DNA of 44,415 bases from an uncultured Clostridia bacterium (GTDB lineage Bacteria > Bacillota > Clostridia > Christensenellales > Christensenellaceae). The position numbers and the translations under genes are program-made. Under the pieces are notes generated by a model. That model was not told the origin of the DNA, did not search any database, and saw nothing but the letters and a program-made list of their open reading frames with translations. This document shows positions 39,213-44,415 of the stretch, in pieces. How positions within the stretch are numbered: position 1 is the stretch's first letter; the number at the start of each line of letters is the position of its first letter. The stretch covers positions 1-44,415 of the forward strand of contig CAMSSU010000011.1 in assembly GCA_947063485.1 (NCBI GenBank), written 5' to 3'.

Positions 39213-40127
39213 ATGAAAAAAGAGCAGCTTCAAACACTAATGGAATGGATGAACCGGCAGGGCATCCCCTATCTTACTGACGCTCCCATGCGGGATTACA
39301 CGACGTTTCGCGCGGGCGGGCCGGCAGATCTGCTCATCAGCCCCAAAAGCGCAGAACAAATCCGCGCGGTTTTGCAGATGTGCCGTCAGCTGGAAGTTCC
39401 CGTGACACTGCTGGGCAATGGCAGCAACGTGCTGGTTCGGGACGGCGGCATCCGCGGGGTGGTGCTGCGCCTTGGTTCAGAATTTTCTCAAATTCAAATA
39501 GAGGGCAGCATGGTGATTGCCCAGGCAGGGGCCAAGCTCGCCGCTGTCGTCAGCGCCGCGTTAAGCGCCGGGCTGGTGGGCATGGAGTTTGCCGGGGGCA
39601 TTCCGGGCAGCGTGGGCGGCGGGATCTATATGAATGCCGGCGCTTATGGCGGAGAGCTCAGCCAGGTACTGCACAGCGCGCTCGTGCTCACGGCGGATTT
39701 GGAGATGGTGCAAATGCCCAACGAGGCGCTCTCGCTCTCCTATCGGCACAGCGCTTTGATGGAAAACGGCGCCCTGGTTTTGGAGGGGCATTTTTGCCTG
39801 GAGCCAGGCGATACCGCCGCCGCCCGCGAACATCTGCGCGAACTCGCCGTCCGCCGCCGGGAAAAACAGCCTCTGGATCTGCCCAGCGCAGGCAGCACGT
39901 TTAAGCGCCCGGCCGGGCATTATGCCGGCGCGCTCATCGAGGCTGCCGGGCTCAAGGGCTTCTCCATCGGCGGAGCGCAGGTCTCGGAAAAACATGCGGG
40001 GTTTGTCGTCAACCGGGGCGGCAGTGCGGCGGATATTTTGGTGCTCATCCGCCATGTGCAGGAGCGCGTCTCTGCTCAAAGCGGCATCTGGCTGGAGCCG
40101 GAAGTTCTGATTTTGGGCGAGGATTAG
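39213..40127 (+). CDS. murB: UDP-N-acetylenolpyruvoylglucosamine reductase
   Basis: A 304-aa type II-like MurB, an FAD enzyme reducing the enolpyruvyl group to give UDP-N-acetylmuramate in peptidoglycan synthesis. The opening DAPMRDYTTFRAGGPADLLI, the FAD motif LLGNGSNVLVRDGG, the FAGGIPGSVGGGIYMNAGAYG block and the catalytic serine in SAGSTFKRP are all present, as is the closing VNRGGSAADILVLI. The ATG at 39213 gives a normal N-terminus but has no usable ribosome binding site and sits 6 nt after the -10. A later ATG at 39240 would shorten the protein by nine residues. It is followed by rapZ after 27 nt. Confidence 0.95.
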   Translation: MKKEQLQTLMEWMNRQGIPYLTDAPMRDYTTFRAGGPADLLISPKSAEQIRAVLQMCRQLEVPVTLLGNGSNVLVRDGGIRGVVLRLGSEFSQIQIEGSMVIAQAGAKLAAVVSAALSAGLVGMEFAGGIPGSVGGGIYMNAGAYGGELSQVLHSALVLTADLEMVQMPNEALSLSYRHSALMENGALVLEGHFCLEPGDTAAAREHLRELAVRRREKQPLDLPSAGSTFKRPAGHYAGALIEAAGLKGFSIGGAQVSEKHAGFVVNRGGSAADILVLIRHVQERVSAQSGIWLEPEVLILGED

Positions 40128-40154
40128 CCCCGCGAGCAGAAGAAAGGAACAGCT

Positions 40155-41054
40155 ATGAGATTCACGATCATCACCGGGCTCTCGGGCGCAGGGCGCTCCT
40201 CTGCCCTCAAGACATTCGAAGATATGGGCTATTTCTGCGCAGACAATATTCCGCCGGCGCTCATCCCTGCGTTTGCCCGGCTTTGCCTGGCGCGCTCTGT
40301 GGATGCGCCCAAAAACGTCGCAGTTGTGGCGGATATGCGCATGGGCGATATGTTCGATACCATCTACGCCGCCATCGACGAGCTGAAGAAAATGGATCTG
40401 GAGCTGGATATCCTGTTTTTGGATGCCTCGGATGCGGCGCTGGTCGGCCGGTTCAACCAGACCAGGCGCGTGCACCCCGTCTCGGGCAGCGGCAATGTGC
40501 TTTCCGGCATCTTCGTCGAGCGGGACAAGCTCCAGCGCATCAAGGATATGGCCAACACAGTGCTGGATACCACGACCTACAACGCTCGCAAGCTGGCAGA
40601 TGTTTTGGAGCAGAAGTATAGCCAGAGCTTTGACAGCCGCCTTCCCGTCTCCGTGGTCACCTTCGGCTATAAGCGGGGCATCCCCATCGACGCAGACCTG
40701 GTTTTCGACATGCGCTTTCTGCCAAACCCGTTCTATATCGAGCGGCTCCGGCGCTCTTCCGGCCTGGAAAAGGATGTGAGCAGCTACGTTCTCTCCTTCC
40801 CGGAGGCCGAATACTTTTTGAAAACCACCATTGATCTCGTAACGCACCTGCTGCCACACTATCTCGAGCAGGACAAGCGGCAGCTCACCATCGGTATCGG
40901 CTGCACAGGCGGGATGCACCGCAGCGTCGCCATCGGCCAGGAGCTCTATCAGCGCCTGGAACAGCTCGGGCATAAAGTCTTTATCGAGCATCGGGATATG
41001 AATCTGGAACGGGATGCCATCAAAAAGCGCTTCCACGCTCCCAATGCCCAGTAG
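40155..41054 (+). CDS. rapZ: RapZ/YvcJ-family nucleotide-binding protein
   Basis: A 299-aa RapZ-family P-loop protein. In Gram-negatives RapZ guides RNase E to the GlmZ RNA; in Bacillus YvcJ binds nucleotides and affects competence. The Walker A reads GLSGAGRS (residues 8-15), with Arg14 in place of the usual Lys. FEDMGYFCADNIPP follows, as in relatives. The C-terminal motif, usually CTGG(K/Q)HRS, is CTGGMHRS. LGHKVFIEHRDMN ends the conserved core. GAAAGGAAC precedes the ATG. It lies 27 nt after murB, a known pairing, but the usual yvcK and whiA do not follow; a terminator does. Confidence 0.93.
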   Translation: MRFTIITGLSGAGRSSALKTFEDMGYFCADNIPPALIPAFARLCLARSVDAPKNVAVVADMRMGDMFDTIYAAIDELKKMDLELDILFLDASDAALVGRFNQTRRVHPVSGSGNVLSGIFVERDKLQRIKDMANTVLDTTTYNARKLADVLEQKYSQSFDSRLPVSVVTFGYKRGIPIDADLVFDMRFLPNPFYIERLRRSSGLEKDVSSYVLSFPEAEYFLKTTIDLVTHLLPHYLEQDKRQLTIGIGCTGGMHRSVAIGQELYQRLEQLGHKVFIEHRDMNLERDAIKKRFHAPNAQ

Positions 41055-41062
41055 CCGTATAG

Positions 41063-41091
41063 AAAAAGAGCGCCCCAAGGCGCTCTTTTTT
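41063..41091. terminator. Bidirectional terminator
   Basis: A 12-bp stem AAAAAGAGCGCC (41063-41074) / GGCGCTCTTTTT (41079-41090) with a 4-nt loop lies between the converging rapZ and queH genes. Confidence 0.92.
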
Positions 41092-41099
41092 GCGTTTTC

Positions 41100-41648
41100 T
41101 TATTCCTGCACGCGCTTCTTTTTGGTATACCGCTCTTCCTCGCTGAAAATACAGCCGCAGTATTTTTGCATATAGAGCTCCAGCTCCCGCGCCCGCTGCT
41201 GGCCTTCCTTGAAATATGGGCGGAAATCCCTGTAGAGGAAGGAGACGCCATATTCCTGCGCGGCCCGCTCCCCCGTCTGCCGCAGCAGCTCATGGTTCTG
41301 ATAGGGGCTGATGAGCAGCGTCGTGGAGAAGGAAGAGATGCCGTGCTCCGCCGCGTATTTTGCCGCGGCAAACAGGCGGGATTCATAGCAGTAGGCACAG
41401 CGGTCGTCGAAATCCGGGTATATCGCCGTCAAAAACTCCCGCAAGCCATACTCCCCTTGCAAAACCAGCCGCAAATCAATGCTCCGGGCATATTCCACCA
41501 GCGCATTCTTCCGATTCTTATACTCCTTTTTTGGGTGGATATTGGGGTTAAACCAATATCCCACCGGCTCTATTCCCTCGCCGCGCAGAGCATCGATGCA
41601 CATGATCGAGCAGGGCGCGCAGCAGATATGCAAAAGCGTGTGTTCCAT
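41100..41648 (-). CDS. queH: Epoxyqueuosine reductase QueH
   Basis: A 182-aa enzyme of the DUF208/QueH family, which performs the last step of queuosine synthesis in tRNA, reducing epoxyqueuosine, as an unrelated alternative to cobalamin-dependent QueG. The cysteine motifs that hold its Fe-S and metal sites are HICCAPCS at the N-terminus, DRCAYCYESRL in the middle and the terminal YCGCIFSEEERY. YWFNPNIHPKKEY matches the family. The ATG at 41648 has AAGGGAGA upstream. It is the third gene of a unit with uvrC and DUF2461 (11-nt gap), and fits with the QueT-type transporter near the other end of the window. Confidence 0.93.
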   Translation of the reverse strand: MEHTLLHICCAPCSIMCIDALRGEGIEPVGYWFNPNIHPKKEYKNRKNALVEYARSIDLRLVLQGEYGLREFLTAIYPDFDDRCAYCYESRLFAAAKYAAEHGISSFSTTLLISPYQNHELLRQTGERAAQEYGVSFLYRDFRPYFKEGQQRARELELYMQKYCGCIFSEEERYTKKKRVQE

Positions 41649-41659
41649 GCGATTCTCCC

Positions 41660-42385
41660 TTAAAATTCAAATGCCTTGCCGCCGCCCTCATAGAAGGTGT
41701 ACGGCGCGTTTTTTTGCTGTGTCCTAAGCGATGCCTCCAGCAGGAAGGCGTAGACGGGCGCCAGCATCTCATAGCCCTGGCGGACGGTTTCGGCCAGATT
41801 CTGCGAAAACAGCAGGCCGAAATCTGTGCTCTCCGCCGTTACGCTGAGATTGCGCCGGTTCAGCCACTCCTGCCGCTCGGGCGGCTCGCTCCCATAGCGC
41901 GGGCGCCTCAGCTTTTCGCCGTGCAACTCGAACAGCTTTTGTCCGTCAAATGCCTCCAGCGCCTTTTCCGCCAAAGGCTCCCGCTCCAAAATCATCTGCC
42001 GCACGCTCTCCATAAACCCGGGCACCGCCTTATAGAACCCGCATCCATAGGAAAACCCGTCCGGGCTCAATTCAAAATACAGCCCCGGCCAGCCCGGCTC
42101 GTGCATACGGAACCGCCGGAAGATAACCCACATATTCTCCCGGTATAGGGATTTATCGTGGGAATAGCGGGTGTCCCGCCAGATGCGGCTGATGGTTTTA
42201 TCCACCCGGGGCAGCGCGACAATCTGGCTGTCGATCTCCAGCGCCTGGGGCGCCAGATAGCTCACCAGCTGGCAAAACGGCTCTATGACATAGGCGCGGT
42301 ATTCCGCGTTGTGCGCATGAAACCACTCCCGGCTGTTGCGGCGCCGGTTTTCAGATAGAAAATTCAGGGTCTCTTGGCTAAACAT
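41660..42385 (-). CDS. DUF2461 family protein (TIGR02453)
   Basis: A 241-aa protein of the DUF2461 family. The opening TLNFLSENRRRNSREWFHAH and the block RIWRDTRYSHDKSLYRENMW are typical, with FELSPDGFSYGCGFYKAVP following. The function is not known; members occur in many bacteria and some fungi and have no established catalytic motif. AAAGGAG precedes the ATG at 42385. It lies 31 nt after uvrC and 11 nt before queH in the same direction, suggesting co-transcription but not a shared pathway. Confidence 0.85.
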   Translation of the reverse strand: MFSQETLNFLSENRRRNSREWFHAHNAEYRAYVIEPFCQLVSYLAPQALEIDSQIVALPRVDKTISRIWRDTRYSHDKSLYRENMWVIFRRFRMHEPGWPGLYFELSPDGFSYGCGFYKAVPGFMESVRQMILEREPLAEKALEAFDGQKLFELHGEKLRRPRYGSEPPERQEWLNRRNLSVTAESTDFGLLFSQNLAETVRQGYEMLAPVYAFLLEASLRTQQKNAPYTFYEGGGKAFEF

Positions 42386-42416
42386 TCTCTCTTCTCCTTT
42401 GCAGAACTCCCTGCGC

Positions 42417-44273
42417 TTATGTTTCTCCCTCCACTGCCGGCGCGAAATACTTCACGATCTCCCGAGCCGTGGAAATATCCACACCGGGCACGGCGGCCAG
42501 CTCGTCCACCGTCGCCCGCTTGATGCCCTCCAGATCGCCGAATGCCCCAATCAGCGCCTGCTTGCGCTTTGGGCCGATGCCCCGGATGCGATCCAGCTCA
42601 GAGGCCAGCGTGCGGCCCTCCCGCAGAGAGCGGTGGTAGGTGATGGCGAAGCGGTGCGCCTCATCCCGGATGGCGGTAATCAGCCCCAGCACCGGGGAGT
42701 TTTTGTCAAACACGATGGGCTCGGGATCACCGGGCAAAAAGAGCTCCTCCTCCCGCTTGGCCAGGCCGGCCAGCCGGATGGTATCCTCCAGCCCCAGGCT
42801 CTCCACCACCTCCACCGCCGAGGAGAGCTGCCCCTTGCCGCCGTCCACGATGATCAGATCCGGCACGGCCCCAAAGCCGTGCTCCTTATCTTCCGAGCGG
42901 AAGCCCTCCATCAGGCGGCGGGTGAGCACTTCGGCCATGGAGGCGAAGTCGTTCGCGCCCTGGACAGTTTTGATGCGGAAGCGGCGGTATTCCTTCTTAT
43001 CCGGCTTGCCGTCGATAAACACCACCATCGAGCCGACGGAATCCGTCCCCTGGGTGTTGGAAATATCGTAGCACTCCAGCCGGCGCACATACCCGATGCC
43101 CAGCGCCTGCCCCAGCTCTGTGGCCGCACCGATGCTGCGCTCATAGGCCCGGCGCTCGGCCTGCTCCTTGCGCTTGATGGCCTCCTCGGCATTATGCCGC
43201 GCCATATCCAGCAGCCGCTTATGGTCCCCCCTCTGGGGAACCAGCAGCTCTACCTTGCGCCCGGCGATATCCGCCATCCATTCGGCCAGCAGTTCGCTGT
43301 CTTCGGGCAGGGCGCTCAAATAAACCTTGGGCGCCACCGTGTGCTTTTCCATATAAAACTGCTTTAAAACGCTCTCGAGAATCTCGGCCTCATCGCCCGG
43401 CTCATCCAGAAAGAAGCGCTGTGCGCCCGAGAGCTTTCCCTTGCGCACGAAAAACGCCTGCACCGCCGCCGTCTTTTCTCCCATGGCTACGGCGAAGATA
43501 TCCTTATCGTTGAGATCCGGGAAGCCTGCTTTCTGCCGCTCGGTAATGCGTGCCAAAATTTTCAGCTTATCCCGGCAGGCCGCGGCTTTTTCAAAATCTA
43601 GCGCTTCGGATGCCGCATACATCTCTTCTTTGAGCTGTTTTTCCACCGGCCGGTATTTGCCCGAGAGAAATTCGATGACTTCATCCACAATTTTGCGGTA
43701 TTCCTCCGGGGAAATTTTGCCGGCGCAGGGCGCGAAACAGCGGCCCATCTGATAGTTGAGGCAGGGGCGCTCTTTTCTGCTCCCGGCGGTGATCTCCTTT
43801 TTACAGCTTCTGAGCGGGAACAGCTTATGCACGCCGTCCAGCACTTCCCGCACAGAAAACGCCTCCAGATACGGCCCGAAGTATTTTGCACCATCCCGGG
43901 AGACCTTGCGCACGATCTCGACTCTTGGGTAGTCTTTTTTGAGGTCGATGCGGACGTATGGGTAGTGCTTATCGTCCCGGAGCAGGATATTATAGTGCGG
44001 CTGGTATTCTTTGATGAGGTTGCACTCCAGGATGAGCGCTTCCTTCTCGCTGTCTGTGATGATATATTCAAAGTCCGCGATTTTATTGACCATGGCGTTG
44101 GTCTTGGAATTTTTGACGGCATTGGCGCCAAAATACTGGCTGACGCGGTTCTTCAGCACTTTTGCCTTGCCAACGTAGATGACCTCGCCCTTTTCATCGC
44201 GCATGAGATACACGCCGGGCTTTCTGGGCAACGTTTTAATTTTTTCTTCCAGCACGTCATTCAGCAGGCGCAT
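42417..44273 (-). CDS. uvrC: Excinuclease ABC subunit C
   Basis: A 618-aa nucleotide-excision repair nuclease. The N-terminal GIY-YIG domain, which makes the 3' incision, has GVYLM (20-24) and VIYVGKAKVLKNRV. The UVR segment for UvrB contact is ASEALDFEKAAACRDKLKIL. The RNase H-like 5'-incision domain contains RLECYDISNTQGTDSVGSMV and PDLIIVDGGKGQL. A tandem helix-hairpin-helix ends the protein (IRGIGPKRKQALIGAF and LAAVPGVDISTAREIV). I chose ATG 44273 with AAGGTGA upstream over a longer frame reaching into the promoter. uvrA and uvrB are not in the window. Confidence 0.96.
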   Translation of the reverse strand: MRLLNDVLEEKIKTLPRKPGVYLMRDEKGEVIYVGKAKVLKNRVSQYFGANAVKNSKTNAMVNKIADFEYIITDSEKEALILECNLIKEYQPHYNILLRDDKHYPYVRIDLKKDYPRVEIVRKVSRDGAKYFGPYLEAFSVREVLDGVHKLFPLRSCKKEITAGSRKERPCLNYQMGRCFAPCAGKISPEEYRKIVDEVIEFLSGKYRPVEKQLKEEMYAASEALDFEKAAACRDKLKILARITERQKAGFPDLNDKDIFAVAMGEKTAAVQAFFVRKGKLSGAQRFFLDEPGDEAEILESVLKQFYMEKHTVAPKVYLSALPEDSELLAEWMADIAGRKVELLVPQRGDHKRLLDMARHNAEEAIKRKEQAERRAYERSIGAATELGQALGIGYVRRLECYDISNTQGTDSVGSMVVFIDGKPDKKEYRRFRIKTVQGANDFASMAEVLTRRLMEGFRSEDKEHGFGAVPDLIIVDGGKGQLSSAVEVVESLGLEDTIRLAGLAKREEELFLPGDPEPIVFDKNSPVLGLITAIRDEAHRFAITYHRSLREGRTLASELDRIRGIGPKRKQALIGAFGDLEGIKRATVDELAAVPGVDISTAREIVKYFAPAVEGET

Positions 44274-44304
44274 ATGCTCACCTTCTCTCTCATTTCTGTT
44301 TCTT

Positions 44305-44313
44305 ATTATAGCA
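44305..44313 (-). promoter_or_regulatory. Extended -10 promoter of uvrC
   Basis: The minus strand reads TGCTATAAT: a perfect -10 (44305-44310) with the TGn extension. The -35 region (TTTTTC at 17 nt) is weak. The leader is about 25 nt and carries AAGGTGA. Confidence 0.6.
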
Positions 44314-44352
44314 CAGCCGGGCAAGGGGAAAAAGGGCTTAGGGTAGGTTAAC

Positions 44353-44387
44353 ATGAGGGGCAAAGCCCCTCATACTCCCTTTTTTTC
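44353..44387 (+). terminator. Strong hairpin at the right edge
   Basis: ATGAGGGGC (44353-44361) pairs with GCCCCTCAT (44365-44373) around a 3-nt loop; a run of seven T follows after ACTCCC (44380-44386). No plus-strand gene precedes it here. It could be a terminator for transcription from the left or part of a dispersed hairpin family; the 44388-44415 end shows nothing further. Confidence 0.35.
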
Positions 44388-44415
44388 TTCATGCTCTTGA
44401 AGTTGCATATCATCT

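Noticed and set aside
39561..41078. Open frame of 505 codons on the minus strand opposite murB and rapZ
   Set aside because: It is antisense to two intact conserved genes and runs through their intergenic region; no motif supports it.
1..44415. CRISPR array, rRNA or tRNA genes, insertion sequences
   Set aside because: No regularly spaced repeats, no recognisable cloverleaf or rRNA core sequence, and no transposase-like frame were found on reading both strands by eye. Short tRNAs could still be missed without a covariance search.

Overview
The window looks like chromosomal DNA of an anaerobic, Gram-positive Clostridia-type bacterium (Bacillota) with fairly high GC. Supporting signs are strong AGGAGG-type ribosome binding sites, sigma-A-like promoters, a ferredoxin-linked 2-oxoacid oxidoreductase, cdaA/cdaR, hprK, whiA, rapZ, murB, a DUF421/DUF4363 pair and a probable Spo0E-like protein. 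No rRNA, tRNA, CRISPR array, transposase or phage structural gene was seen, so this is essentially dense core genome with a few accessory cassettes.

Layout. 1-627: one intact XRE regulator preceded by two decayed copies of its C-terminus. 683-6232 (minus): a TIM-barrel isomerase, oligoendopeptidase F and the UPF0210/ACT pair; then a LOG-family protein and a QueT-type transporter under one clear promoter. 6419-7210: a PHP phosphoesterase. 7278-8062: a glutaredoxin-like protein and an acetyltransferase. 8272-10944: a four-subunit 2-oxoacid:ferredoxin oxidoreductase whose last gene has a duplicated tail. 11049-13619: a MinD-like ATPase, a cysteine-rich ferredoxin and a FAD dehydrogenase. 13750-15836: the c-di-AMP cyclase CdaA with its regulator CdaR. 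16295-20533: response regulator, sensor kinase, beta-propeller lipoprotein and an anchored protein in one coupled operon. 20649-21891: DUF421/DUF4363. 21941-25977: a LexA/CI-like repressor, Pol IV, a radical SAM repair protein and its DUF4130 partner, in a probable damage-inducible operon. 26207-27620: homocysteine methyltransferase and an acetyltransferase. 27931-29449: pfkA and a CrtO-like acyltransferase. 29505-32933: dnaE. 33114-36828: HAD phosphatase, hprK, whiA, an HPr-like protein and cytidine deaminase. 36884-41054: acetyltransferase, ANTAR regulator, orphan solute-binding protein, murB, rapZ. 41100-44273: uvrC, DUF2461 and queH.

Most notable points. The HPr paralogue beside whiA and hprK keeps Ser46 but has Lys in place of the catalytic His15, so it looks like an independent Crh-type, regulation-only protein. 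The repressor/Pol IV/radical SAM/DUF4130 genes form a compact candidate SOS operon with an inverted repeat upstream. The MinD-like ATPase/Cys-rich ferredoxin/FAD dehydrogenase trio and the two-component/beta-propeller operon are conserved-looking modules without a clear function. Two genes, for the ANTAR regulator and MurB, have the -10 box exactly 6 nt before the start codon, which predicts leaderless mRNAs.
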